Source: Solanum dulcamara (Eukaryota > Streptophyta > Magnoliopsida > Solanales > Solanaceae). From it: DNA of 64,000 bases. The notes beneath the pieces were generated by a model. That model was not told the DNA's origin and ran no database searches. It saw nothing but the letters and a program-made list of their open reading frames with translations. Every line of letters starts with the position of its first letter. The first letter of the stretch is position 1. Below, in pieces: positions 35,001-45,790 of this stretch. The DNA is taken from contig NC_077246.1 in assembly GCF_947179165.1 (NCBI RefSeq), positions 72,978,421-73,042,420 on the forward strand, written 5' to 3'. A program made the position numbers and the translations under genes.

Positions 35001-36738
35001 TTTTCTCATTTTTCGTATGTTTTAGCTATGAATATTTTGGTGAATTGGTTTCGGTCAATTTTTTTCAGAAATCCTTATGGGAACCTTCGTAAGTACCTAG
35101 GGAGATCAATATGTGTAGCCTCGACATGATCTATAGTCCATTCATAACATTTAGCAGCCACACAAAAAAATTAGGCAATTTTCTTATTCTTCGTGTGTAT
35201 TAGCTTATGAATATTTAGGTAAAGTCGCTTCCGGTCAACAAAAATTTGAAACCCTTATGGAGCCCTCCGTAAATGCCAAAGGGATCATTAAGTGTAGCAT
35301 CAGCACGATCACGCACATTCATAGCATTTAAGGACCGCACAAGCAGAATTAGGCGATTTTTTCTTCTTTTTTTTCGTGTGTGTTAGCCCATTAATATTTT
35401 GGTGAACTGGCTTCCGATCAATTTTTTTCCAAAACACTGATGGGACCATCCGTAAGTACCTGCGGGATCAGTACGTGTAGACTTGGCACGATCCACAATG
35501 CAATTATAACATTTAGAGGCCGCACAAACAAAATTAGGTGATTTTTTCGCATTTTTCATGTGTTAACCTATAAATATTTTGGTGAAGTAGCTTTCAGTCA
35601 ATTTTTTTTTGAAACCCTTATGGAACTCTCCGTAAGTACCCGATGGATCAGTACGGGTAGCTTCGGCATGATCCACGATGCATTCATAGCATTTAGGGGC
35701 CGCACAAGCGGAATTATGTGATTTTTCTCATTTTTCGTGTGTGTTAGTCCATTAATATTTTGATGAACTGACTTCTAGTCAATTTTTTCTTGGAAGCACT
35801 TATGGGACCCTCCATAAGTATCAGGGGATCAATACGTATAGAATCAGCACAATCCATAGTGCATTAATAGCATTTAGGGGCCGCACAAACGAAATTAGGC
35901 GATTTTCTCTTCTTTTTTTGTGTTAGCCATGAATATTTTGGTGAACTGGTTTCTGGTCAATATTTTTCTGAAACTCTTATGAGACCCTTCATATGTACTC
36001 AGGAGATCAGTACGTGTAGCCTCAATACGATCTATGACGCATTCATATTATTTAGGGGTCGCATAAGTGGAATTATGGATTTTTTTATTTTTTTGTGTGT
36101 TAACCCATTAATATTTTGGTGAACTAGCTTTCGATTAATTTTTTTCGGTAATCCTTATATGACCCTCCGTAAGTACTCGAGGGATCAATACATATAGACT
36201 CGGCACGATCCACAGAGCTTTCATAGCATTTAGGGGCCGCACAAGCGAAAGTAGGCGATTTTCTTATTTTTCATGTATATTAGCCTATTAATATTTTGGT
36301 GAACTGATTTCTAGTTAATTTTTTTCAAAACCCTTATTGAACTCTCTGTAAGTACCTTGGGGATCAGTATATGTAGCCTCAGCATGATTCATAGCGCATT
36401 CATAGCATTTAGAAGTCGCACAATCAGAATTAGCTAATTTTCTCATTTTTCATGTGTTAGCCCATTAATATTTTGGTGAACTGACTCCCGAATAATTTTT
36501 TCCTGAAACCCTTATGGGACCCTCTATAAGTATCCAGAGAATTAATATGTGTAGCATCGGCACAATCCACGACGCATTCAAAGTATATAGGGGCCGCACA
36601 AACGAAATCAGGCGATTTTCTCATTTTTTTGCATTTTAGCCCATTAATATTTTGGTGGATTGGCTTCAGGTCAATTTTTTTTTAAATCTTTATGGGACCC
36701 TCCGTATGTACACGGGGAATTAGTACGTGATAGACTGA
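29006..36738 (+). repeat. Tandem satellite array, about 43 monomers of about 178 bp
   Basis: Each monomer carries an 'aatattttggtgaact' block, a T-run, 'accctccgtaagtacc', 'gatcagtacgtgtagcct', a block on the 'cacgatccac' theme, 'ttcatagcatttaggggcc', 'gcacaagcggaattagg' and 'ttttctcatttttcgtgtg'. Counting the 'tattttggt' block from about 29170 to 36648 gives 43 occurrences at an average spacing of 178 bp. Monomers differ from one another at many positions. Short ORFs here are by-products. The family is not one I can name. It lies between the IDE-like gene and the small gene at 39448. Confidence 0.95.
34197..34292. mobile_element. Short foreign insert inside the satellite array
   Basis: In place of the middle of one monomer is 'gggctgggcatattccgatt', followed by alternating 'atcgaccgaacc' and 'ggtttcggtttttc' pieces. 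This resembles the ends of hAT-type or other miniature elements with ggctgggcat termini. The satellite resumes at 'aattttctcatttttcgtg'. No target duplication was found, so it may be a deletion scar around an old insertion. Confidence 0.5.
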
Positions 36739-36744
36739 TATACA

Positions 36745-39120
36745 CGAACAACTGAGAAAATTCTAAATTTCTATTTCGTGACCTCTAAACACCAAAAAAA
36801 AAATCGGTATGATTTCTCTAGAGGTTGTCCGTATGGTTCATTAGGTCATTAAAGATGGTCCTAAAAATATTGGGCTAAACAAAGTTGATTAGTCATATTT
36901 TTAAAAATTCATGAATTAACACACGAAAAAATGAAGAATATCTTGAATTTCTAGTTTATTACACCTAAATGCTAAAGAAAAAAGTGTGGATCAAGTAGAG
37001 GCTATGGAAATGATTCACTAGGTAACTATTGATGGTCCTACGAAATATTAGGCCAAATGAGCCGATCAATGATATTTTCAAAATTTTATGAACTAATACA
37101 CACGTAAAATTAAAAAGACATGAATTCATGTTTCATGAGCCCTAAATGCTATAAAAAAAAAAAAAGAAGTTATGTGGATCATGTGGAGGCTCTGGATATG
37201 ATTCACTAGGTCGTGAAAGATTTTCCTTTAAAATATTGGGTCAAATTGAGTCAAACAAAGCCGATCAATCACATTTCCAAAATTTATTGACTACTATACA
37301 TGAAAAAAAACTGAAAAAATATTGAATTCCTATTTCGTGACCCCTAAATATTAAAAAATGACATGGATCATATGGAGGTTATGGGCATTGTTCACTAGAT
37401 CCTTGCGTATGGTCTTAAAACAATTTAGGCAAACAGAGTCAGTTAGTCATATTCCTAAAAAACATGGATTAATACACACCAAAAACTAAAAAAAAATCTT
37501 GAATTCATAGTTTGTGATTCCTAAATGCTAAAAAAAAGGTGACACGGATCCCATAGAGGCTATGGGTATTGTTTACTAGGTCGTGACAGACGGTCTTAAA
37601 AAAATGTAGACCAAATAGAGTTGGTCAATCATATTCCAAAAATATATTTGACTAACATACAAAAAATTGAACAAATCCTAAACTCTTGTTTCGTGATCCC
37701 TAAATACTAAAAAAGATAACTTAAATCATGTAGATGCTCCGGGTATGATTAACTAGCTCATGATAAATGGTGCTAAAAAAACTTGGGTCAAATAGAGTCA
37801 GTCAGACATATTTCCAAAAATTCATAGAATAACACGTATGAAAAATTGATATAATCTTGAATTCATGTTTTGAGATGTCTAAATGCTAGAAACTGTGATG
37901 TAAATCATGTAGAGGTTATGAGTATGGTTTACTATGTCAGTATGGATGAACCTACAAAAAATTGGGTCAAACAAAATTGGTTAGTCATATTTCCAAGAAT
38001 TTATGGACTAACACACAAAAATTGAGAGAATTCTGAATTCTTTTTTTGTGAACCCTAAACGCTTAAAAAGTGACATGAATCATATAGAGACTATGGGTAT
38101 GGTTTACTAAGTCATTATGGATGGTCCTAAAAAAATTGAGTCAAACAAAGTCGTTCACTCATATTCCCAAAAATTTATGGACTAACCACATGAAAAATTG
38201 AAAAAAATTACTATATCCTATCCCGTGACCCTTAAACTCTAATAAAAAGTGGCATTCATCTTATATATGCTATGATTATCGTTCACTAGGTCATTATGAA
38301 AAGACCTACAAAATTTGGGTCAAACAAAGCTAGTCAGTCATATTCCCAAAAATCATTGACTAATACACATGAAAAAAAATGAATTTTTATTTATGGAAGC
38401 CTAAATTCTAGAAAAAGGACATTCATCTTGTAGATGCTATGGATATCGTTCACTAGGTTATTACGAATGAACACAAAATTTGAGGTCAAACAAAGTCAGT
38501 CGGTCATTTTTCCAAAAAAAACTAACAGACTAAACACACAAAAAGCTTTAAAAAATATCCTGAATTCATGTGTACACCTAAACTCTAAAAATATGATGTG
38601 AATCATGTAGAGACTATGGGTATGTACTCCACGAAGTCATAGATGGAGTCACAAAATTCATCTTCAAACTGAGTCGATCAGTCATATTCCCAAAAAATTA
38701 TAGACTAATACACACGAAAAATCAAAAAAAATCATGAATTCCTGTTCTCTAAACCCTAAACTTCGAAAAAGTGTCATCAATCTTGTAGAGGTTATGAAAG
38801 TATCATTCACTAGGTCCTTAGGATGATCCCACAAAATTTGAAGTCAAACAAAGTCAATCAATCATATTTCAAAAATTCATGAATATCACAAACAAAAAGT
38901 TGTGATAATTTGAATTTCTAATTCGTGAAATCAAAATTCGAAATGTTGTGACATTAGCTCTGGAGAAACGGTGAGTACCATTCAATTTGTCGTTTTGAAT
39001 GGCACCACAAAATTTAGTTTCTAACATCGATCAATCGTATTCTAAAAAATTCACAAACTGATACACACGAAAATCTAAGATTTTTCTTTGGATCCACAAA
39101 ATCGATCAACCGTATTCCAT
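36745..39120 (-). repeat. Diverged satellite monomers, reverse orientation, right arm
   Basis: About 13 monomers spaced by about 180 bp. They carry 'attcatggactaacacac', a 'gaaaaattgagaaaattctg' type block, 'cgtgacccctaaatgct', 'atgtagaggctatgggtat' and 'ttcactaggtcatta'. Reverse-complementing the main array gives matching blocks ('cccctaaatgct', 'ttcatgggctaacacacacg', 'aaaatgagaaaat'), so I read this as an inverted, older branch of the same family. It degrades towards 39100. Confidence 0.8.
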
Positions 39121-39447
39121 AAATAATTACTAATTTTTTCTTTCCTATGGAGAAGAGGAAAAAACAGAAGGCAATGGAGCAAAAAGCATTTCAATCAAAA
39201 TAAAGTATAAAATATTTTCAATCCATACAACCCATATACACAAACCTTCAAATGTATTATAAAATAAACATGATTTTTACTTAAATCACTCATTTAATCT
39301 TTCTTTCCTATTCCTTCAAACCAATCAACCCAGCTTGTCACAAACAATACATTGTAATTACACAATAAAATAAGGATTTAACTTATTTACACTGACATCA
39401 CGTATAAACACACAAACTTGATACCCCAATCCATTATATTTTCACTT
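39121..39447. other. Spacer between satellite and small gene
   Basis: AT-rich, with an 'ggagaagaggaaaaaac' stretch. The last satellite-like block is at about 39105-39125. Part of it is probably the 3' untranslated region of the minus-strand gene at 39448-39756. Confidence 0.4.
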
Positions 39448-39756
39448 TCAATCCTTCACAAAAATAAGTGTCCATAATTCCATACATAAATAGACTTGGT
39501 CCAACGTGTGAACGATGAAGTCTGCAGTGTCGACATGCATGGAAGTCTCGACACCATAACTCTCCATAGAGTTTGATTCTTGATTATGAGCAATAAACCC
39601 AAGTTTCTCCTTTTGGCAACGGCGAGGAAAATCTGAACCATTGCCATGGATGTTAGAGGGTGGATGGTAATACATTCGAGCAGTCTGAGGGCAATGAGAA
39701 TGAAACCTAGCTACTATTCTCACCCCTACATCCACCATCTCCATGTATTTACCCAT
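39448..39756 (-). CDS. Small uncharacterised protein, 102 residues
   Basis: A single-exon reading frame that starts at ATG 39756, with a second in-frame ATG four codons on. The N-terminal half is dense in His, Cys and aromatic residues ([20 protein letters not shown]) and looks constrained, unlike translations of noncoding DNA here. The C-terminal half has an acidic and hydrophobic pattern ([14 protein letters not shown]). No signal peptide or membrane segment. A TATA-like box lies about 105 bp upstream on the coding strand. I do not recognise the function. It could also be the first exon of a longer gene, although no donor is needed. Confidence 0.5.
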   Translation of the reverse strand: MGKYMEMVDVGVRIVARFHSHCPQTARMYYHPPSNIHGNGSDFPRRCQKEKLGFIAHNQESNSMESYGVETSMHVDTADFIVHTLDQVYLCMELWTLIFVKD

Positions 39757-39856
39757 GAATTATGTCTTTCTTCACAATGCTTTGATGTATAAGAAAACTT
39801 GAAGAAAATTAATATAAGTGAAGATGGTTGAAAAAAGGAGGAAGAGGAATATACCT

Positions 39857-39867
39857 AGTATATAGAT
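39857..39867 (-). promoter_or_regulatory. Candidate TATA box of the small gene
   Basis: On the minus strand it reads ctatatactag, about 105 bases upstream of the ATG at 39756, a normal distance for a plant promoter with a short leader. Position and sequence are the only support. Confidence 0.4.
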
Positions 39868-39869
39868 TT

Positions 39870-40084
39870 GTAGAGGGGACTTTGAAACTTTTGCTTCTTC
39901 AAGATGGCTTTGACAATAGTATAGTTTCTTGTCCTTTCCATGTAGTTTTGAGTCTTTTTGACTTGTTAATTGTGTCTGTTCCAAATATGGTGGGTCAGAA
40001 TATCATAGATTTAGTTAAAAAAATTGGTCAATAATATCTAATTTATAAAAATAATATTGTAAGCTGCAATTTTGATGGAAGTCA
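39870..40084. other. Upstream flank of the small gene
   Basis: No gene seen. AT-rich intergenic sequence between the small gene and the duplicated gene-end segment. Confidence 0.35.
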
Positions 40085-40376
40085 ATACAGTAAGATGCAA
40101 TTTTGACAACTGAAAACACACAAATTCTCTAGTACAATAAGCTTTGCATACTTTTGGTCTCAATTATATGATATTCCATGGGTTTTTTTATCAAGTAAAA
40201 GATTTCAGCAATAATAACAAGGCCAACTTGGTTGTATACAAATATTGTGTTATTATATGTTATTATACATACATACAGCCTCTCCTAGGCCAAAATTTAA
40301 CTTCATGAGGAACTTACCAACTTGATCTACCTCTGTTTTAGAGCTGTCTACCTTGCCAACTTATCTGCAGTAAAAG
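40085..40376 (-). pseudogene. Duplicated last exon and 3' UTR of the winged-helix gene
   Basis: Compared with 46685-46828, both have 'tctctag...tacaataa(a/g)ctttg', 'cttttg(g)tctca(g/a)tta', 'cagcctct' and end in 'ccaacttatctgcag' against 'tcaacttatctgcag'. On the minus strand that is the acceptor ctgcag followed by the final codons ATAAGTTG. The stop TGA of the gene reads TGG here. An insertion separates the blocks. The copy has no upstream exons beside it and lies downstream of the KNL2-like gene. Confidence 0.6.
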
Positions 40377-40972
40377 AAGAGATATAAGGTTGGGAAATAT
40401 TAGATGAAATGAAGCTGAAAGAAATAGAGAAAAATATGTGCTGAATTTTCAAATATAATGCAATAGCTTTGACAAGGTCCAAAATACAGCATCAGCTATA
40501 TGAACTCTAATAGAGTCTCTGTCTCGTTAGCATATTTCAATTTACACCAAGAATGAAACAACAAAAGACAATACAACTTGATCGTCTGTAATGATTTGTG
40601 CTTCTCTTCAAAACACATGGAGTTCCTTTCTATCCAAACCACACACCAGAAACAAGGAACAGTATTCCACCAGCTATTTCTTATTTTGTCTTGTCTATAC
40701 TTGCATCAACATCGGAAAAGATCATGTGTACTCCCAGGCATGGACCATTTGATACCCACAAAATTCAGGAGGTGTGATGTAATCTATAAAAAAAACAAGG
40801 AAAACATAACATTCAAAATTAATCTCCCTTTTGGACTACAATAACATAGTGACAAATCCATAAACGTTATGATTTGAGGAATTTCCAGATTAATATCCAG
40901 GGGTAGCTAATCTGCACAACAAAACTCCCATAACAACAACAACAAAAACTCCCATAACACCTTCACAGATAT
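40377..40972. other. 3' flank of the KNL2-like gene
   Basis: Contains the 3' untranslated region of the minus-strand KNL2-like gene and a doubled 'aaaactcccataac(a/c)' stretch near 40920-40960. No independent gene seen. Confidence 0.4.
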
Positions 40973-43900
40973 CTATTTCCTTCTTGAACTTGTTCTTTTA
41001 ACTTGTTTTTTAGCTCTGCTTCTTGTCAATGGACCATTACTCGAGCTAGTGGTGTTAACTATCCCAAAATCTCCTTGTTCAGATACTTTGTTCACATCTC
41101 TCTTTTCTTCTTGCTTCTGGTGAACTTCGGTTTTCTTATATAAGCTAGCTTTACCTCTTGTTAAAGGGCTGCTACTTAAGCTATTCTTATCAATATCTGT
41201 TCCACTCTCATCATTACATTTCTGAAGCACTTCTTTTCTACATTGTGCATCGGACACATGGTTATCATCTTCGTTCCTCAAATTAGGTGCAGTTTTCTTC
41301 TTTTGAGAAGGAGTTTCATCCAGTGAAGGACCTCTGCTTATCACTTGATTAGCAATTTTTTGGTTCAAACAAGAATTTTCACCAACGATACGAACATCGT
41401 CACCACGTCTATGCAGTAGCCTATCCAAAACTCTCTTTCCTGGCATATCCTTTGGAGTAGATTCCTGCAAGTCTTCTTTACCAGATTTTGCATCTGGTAT
41501 ACGTTTATCCTCTTGCTTACGGTTTGTTTTAGCTTTCTTCTTTTGACTAGGACTTTCATTCAGTGAACGACTTTGGGTTGTGACCTGATTACCACTTTTT
41601 TGGTTCAAAGAAGAAGCTTCGTCAACGGTAAAAGCATTGTTACCATATTTCTGCACTATTTCATTAAAAATACTCTTTCTTAGCATGCCGCCTTCTGGAT
41701 CACCAGCACTCGATATTAAGAGATCTCGTAGAACATTGGCAGGAAGATGATCAACAGACATGGAAAAGGAGCTGCTTGCGCGATCAGCTGATGCGTTTGC
41801 TGACTCTGAGAAATCAGAAATTCCAGAGGCTGCACTTTCATTGGTTGATTCTCCAAATGATACAGCAGCAGACTCTTCCCAGTTGTATGGAAATCCAAGA
41901 AGGAACTGCTTGCAAACCTGTTGGTTTGAAAGTTCTGTTTATTATCTTCAACAACAACATACCCAGTGTAATTCCACAAAGTGGGGTCGGGGAGGGTAGA
42001 GTGTACCAGACCTTACCCCTACCTTGGAGGTAGAAAGGTTGTTTATTATTTCATCTTCACAAAACATGATTTTATTCTAATTTGTAACTAACATGTGTAT
42101 GCTCATTTTGGAGAGTCATTGCTTTAGCAGTCGTTCCTTCCTGTTTTAGGTTCCTCAATGAGTTAGTTAAAACCGCAAAAGCAGAAAAAGACTGAATTTT
42201 ATCTGTAAAATGAGTGATAGCTGAAGAAAGACTTCAGAAGTAATTATGGAGCGGAGATTACTCGAAAGAGGTAAGCAAAAATAAATAAACAAGAAAGGAC
42301 CCAGCAGATAGTAGTATGAATTTTTCAAGTCAAAAAGTTTCATTGATAAACACCAAATAATGTGAAAAAATGTGTACAAGACGTGTGCGAGACTCTGCTG
42401 AGTCATACATTGTCTTCCACCAAGATTGACAAACTATAGATAGTGCTATGATTTCAACAGTTAATGCTACAGTTGGGACCAAATAGAACCTCTAAAACTT
42501 CATAGCTAACGTAAACCTCAACCATATGTTCCATCAAAACAGCTGCAAATAAAGCAGTAATATGAGTTGAGAACTAAAATAACTTCAATACCTCTGATGA
42601 GAAGCCATTTTGAAGAGTTCGACACCTATTAATGAAACCGCTAAAAAGAATGGTGATGCCATCCACTGTCACTAAAGTGACAGAATCATGCCTCTTCGCA
42701 ATTTTTGTGGAGTGGAAAACTCTTCCATCTGGTCTCCTATTTCACGAAGTGCAACAAAATATCACATTATTGGATTCTAAGAAATGCCACTTGTCACACG
42801 AAATAAAATAATACAGTATGTTAGTTCCATTAAAGCACTTTTAAATTAAGACAAAGTTATGAATTAATATGATTGCATATGAGCGGTTCAATAGGGGAAT
42901 CCAGAAGCAAAGAAAATAAATCTATTTACCTGACATCTAATGGAAAAGAACCCAAAAGAAGGCCTTTAAACTGCCCTATGCTAATTATGTTCTGGAAAAT
43001 GGGATCATTGACAAAATTCCCCACCTTGCAAATGACACTTTTGTAAGCAACTTGGTAAACAATCCAACAAAAATAATATTACTAGAACCGTGTTTCTTAC
43101 TTGATCAATGCAATAAAACATGGGAAAAATTAGAACAATTTGTTTGGCTACTTGAGAGACAATCAGAGCAAAATTCTAAAATCCACATATCATCTGCATC
43201 TTGATTAAATTTTAACTAAAATAAAAGAATGTTTTAACCTCTTGTGAGATTAACAGTGTTATATTAAAAAGAATAATGTGCTTCTAAAATCCAACATATC
43301 CACAAAAGGAGTGTTGTAGAAATTGGAAGGATGGCAGGTTTAAAGTAAAGACATGCTATAACAATCTTTTGTGGAGAATGGGAGGAAAATGTGGCAGTTG
43401 GCCGTGGAGAACAATCTGGAAGACCATCACACACCCTAGAGCTGATAGCTTCACTTGGATTGGAACTCATGAGGCTTGTTTAACACATGACAATCTGCAA
43501 AAAGAGGTCTCACTATATGCAGCAGATGCGTTCTATGTGAAAAAGCTAATGAACAAGTAAATCACTTATTGCTCCACTGTACTGTCACCAGGCAACTCTG
43601 TAACGTGTTTCTAGCGATTTTTTGAGTCAAATGGGTTATGCCAGGTTGATAAACTTGCTCTAAGTAGCTGGGATGACCAGTATTCTTCTGAGAACAGATT
43701 ATATCAGAAGGCAGACCCTACTTGCATTTCCTGGAATGTTTGGCAGGAGAGGAATAACAGATGTTTTAACGATATGAGGAAAAACATACTTCATGTTAAA
43801 TCTGGATGTTTGAAAAGTCTATACTTATGGAGTAGGAAAAACTTAGTATTGGAAATGAACTCCATGTTAGATCTTTCACATTCCTTCAACATATAGAAGG

Positions 43901-44684
43901 AAAATTTTTAGTTTGACTCTTTCTTGTATTGCTATTTACTGTCTTATTTTATTACAGTCCCACGTCGAGTACTCTTATTTTGAGCCAAAGGTCTATCGGA
44001 AACCACCTCGCTACCCCCATAAAGGTAGGGGTAAGGTTTGGGTACATCCTACCCTCCCCAGACCCCATTTGTGGGATTACACTGGGTATGGTGTTGTTGT
44101 TGACTTGTTGTTGTACTCTTTTGTGTACCTTCTTTGGTACTCTTTAATGAAATCTATTACCTTTTTCATAAAATTAAAAAAAAAAATTGGTCATAGAGAA
44201 GTAGAAAAGATTAGAAATGACTCGAAAGATGGTGCAAGTAGCACATGCAAAGCAAAAATATAAGAGGTCACTGAAATGGCTCAATCACGTCCTACATAGA
44301 CCTCCAAATGCACTAAGTTATTTGATATTTGAATTGAATTAGCACGGAGTGGAATCAATAAAGAGGCTTCATAGTCTGACCACACTAATTTAGGATTGAC
44401 CATTGTTGATTAACGGATTGATATATTGATTGATAGGACAAAACGTTGCTCTTAAAACTACTTGCTAACTTTCCATCACCCTAGCAAAGATTCCGAAAAC
44501 TATCTGAGCATGTAAATTCAAATCCAACTTCAAGAAATTCCTACCTAGTGGGATTTCACTAGGTATGTTGTTGTTGTTGTTGTTTAACTTTTAGAAATTC
44601 AACGAAACTAAGCACTTTTCTTCTTTCTCATTCAGAAGGCTCAGTCCCACACCTATTTTGTTTTTTCTCTAATTGATCCATTAC

Positions 44685-44715
<31 letters not shown>

Positions 44716-45790
44716 TGTGTGTGGGGGGGGGGGGGGGGGGGGGTTGATCCATTACTAGCTTAAAAACATTTTAGAATTTCACCGTAGAACTAGTTTGTTG
44801 GCTTTATCATACTCTGAGAAACTACTTAAAATTTTACAAGAGCAAAAAGGTGTGGTCTAGTGGTCAATGAAGTAGGAGGAGAACCATGAGTTCTTAGGTT
44901 CATATCCAAGCAGAGACAAGAAAACACGAGATGATTTCTTTTCATATTCCTAAGACTTGGATGGCGGAGTTATCAGATGGAAGGTAGCAGGTACCTGGTA
45001 GAATAGTCAAGACACAAGCTCGCTCGAACACCATTATCACAAACAAAATGACAACCTACATTGCTCATACTCTTTGAAAATATGATGGGTGTGTGTCAGA
45101 TCTTCCAAAAGCAATGCATTTTTTAAGGATCTGACACAACATTTATGGAGAGTCTGAACAACGTAGAAAACAACTACTCTGATTTCAACTTTCATTCAAG
45201 ACTCAACTCCATGAATTAGATGATGAATTTCTACCTCAAGAATCTTATACTACTTCCTAACTAACAAACTTATCAACAAAAATTCCCACTTTCATTCAAG
45301 AATAAGTATATTCAACTCCATGAATTAGATGATGAATTACTACCTCAAGAATCTTATACTACTTCCTAACTAACAAACTTATCAACAAAAATTCCCACTT
45401 TCATTCAAGAATAAGTATATTCAACTCCCCGAATTCAATAAATTACTACCTCACAATCTTATACTTCCTATTTAACAGACTCACCCAAAAAAGAAAAAAA
45501 ATCTAAAGTAAAGTGAAAAAATTACTCTTTTGCAGTAAAACCTCCAACACCCAATCGCTTGATTCCATCACCAATTTCAACCTTAATCAACCACCAATCG
45601 TACAAGTAAACCTGCAAAATGTAAAAAAGAAATTAAAAAAATGAAATTACATGAACGAGTATAAAATTGAATGTAATTAAGGGAATATTAATTATTATCA
45701 AAAAAAACAAAAACACAAAATGTATTAATTAAAAAATTGTACTTGTTTGAGGAAGGAAGAAGAGAGAGCGAAACTATTTGGTTCGGCCAT
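40973..45790 (-). CDS. KNL2-like SANTA-domain protein (centromere/kinetochore)
   Basis: Exons in coding order: 45790-45743, 45611-45526, 42736-42592, 41917-40973; 1224 nt, 407 residues, frame kept at each join. The SANTA domain spans residues 17-106: YDWWLIKVE, GGFTAKE, IAKRHDSVTL, TVDGITILFSGFINR, NGFSSE and the closing GFPYNW (101-106). KNL2 (Mis18BP1-related) proteins guide loading of the centromeric histone CENH3. The rest is basic and low in order, with an 80-residue direct repeat (176-255, 256-335) centred on SPSQKKK and TPSQKKK, and a Lys/Arg-rich tail with PLTRSRAKKQ. I see no CENPC-k motif, so it fits the shorter (beta-type) KNL2 class of dicots; that subclass is inference. Intron 2 is 2.8 kb and full of repeats. 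Start: first ATG, with the short MAEPNSF leader. Confidence 0.85.
41948..42052 (-). mobile_element. RTE/TS-type 3' tail next to a splice acceptor
   Basis: On the minus strand it reads 'aggtaggggtaaggtctggt', 'ccccactttgtggaattaca', 'ctgggtatgttgttgttgaag'. It lies in sense orientation in intron 3 of the KNL2-like gene. Its end is about 30 bp upstream of the acceptor of exon 4, so its (TTG)n tail forms part of the region before the splice site. Confidence 0.75.
43285..43895 (+). pseudogene. L1-type LINE 3' part with zf-RVT remnant
   Basis: The translation in shifting frames gives FKVKTCYNNLLWRM, then W..IWKTITHPRADSFTWIGTHEACLTHDNLQK, VNHLLLHC and 'WNVWQERNNRCF', the layout of the zinc-binding RT-associated domain at the 3' end of plant L1 ORF2. 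Several frameshifts and stops. In intron 2 of the KNL2-like gene, antisense to it. Confidence 0.75.
43980..44108 (+). mobile_element. RTE/TS-type 3' tail
   Basis: Starts 'gagccaaaggtctatcggaa', carries 'aaaggtaggggtaaggtttg' and 'catttgtgggattacactgg', ends in (TTG)n. A further short piece at 44548-44585, 'gtgggatttcactaggtatg' plus five TTG units, is another end fragment. Both are in intron 2 of the KNL2-like gene. Confidence 0.7.
44683..44743. repeat. Compound microsatellite (TTC)n, T-run, (GT)n, G-run
   Basis: Six TTC units, a T run, a short GT run and a G run of about 18-19 bases follow one another. The long G run is prone to sequencing and assembly length errors. Confidence 0.85.
44845..45047 (+). 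mobile_element. tRNA-derived SINE (Solanaceae SolS-like)
   Basis: The head has an A box 'tggtctagtggtcaatgaag' and a B box 'taggttcatatcc' 35-45 bases on. The body has 'acgagatgatttcttttcat', 'aggtagcaggtacctggtag' and the end 'acacaagctcgctcgaaca'. In intron 2 of the KNL2-like gene. The family name is from recognition. Confidence 0.65.
45186..45432. repeat. Tandem repeat, about 115-bp unit, just over two copies
   Basis: The unit runs 'actttcattcaaga...', 'ccatgaattagatgatgaat', 'cttatactacttcctaacta', 'aacttatcaacaaaaattcc'. The first full copy lacks the 'ataagtatatt' insert that the second and the partial third have. The last two junctions are nearly identical, so the duplication is fairly recent. 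In intron 2 of the KNL2-like gene. Confidence 0.85.

Noticed and set aside
29006..36738. Several short open frames and the regular repeats as possible genes or a CRISPR-like array
   Set aside because: The frames follow the satellite monomer and share its repeated wording; there are no unique spacers between short identical repeats, and this is a plant nuclear sequence.
42930..43024. A candidate extra exon of the KNL2-like gene, with an acceptor, a donor and an open frame that joins to the next exon
   Set aside because: Joining exon 2 (45526-45611) directly to 42592-42736 gives GGFTAKE-RPDGRVF, which matches SANTA domain spacing, while including this piece inserts about 31 unrelated residues and does not fit the phase of exon 2.
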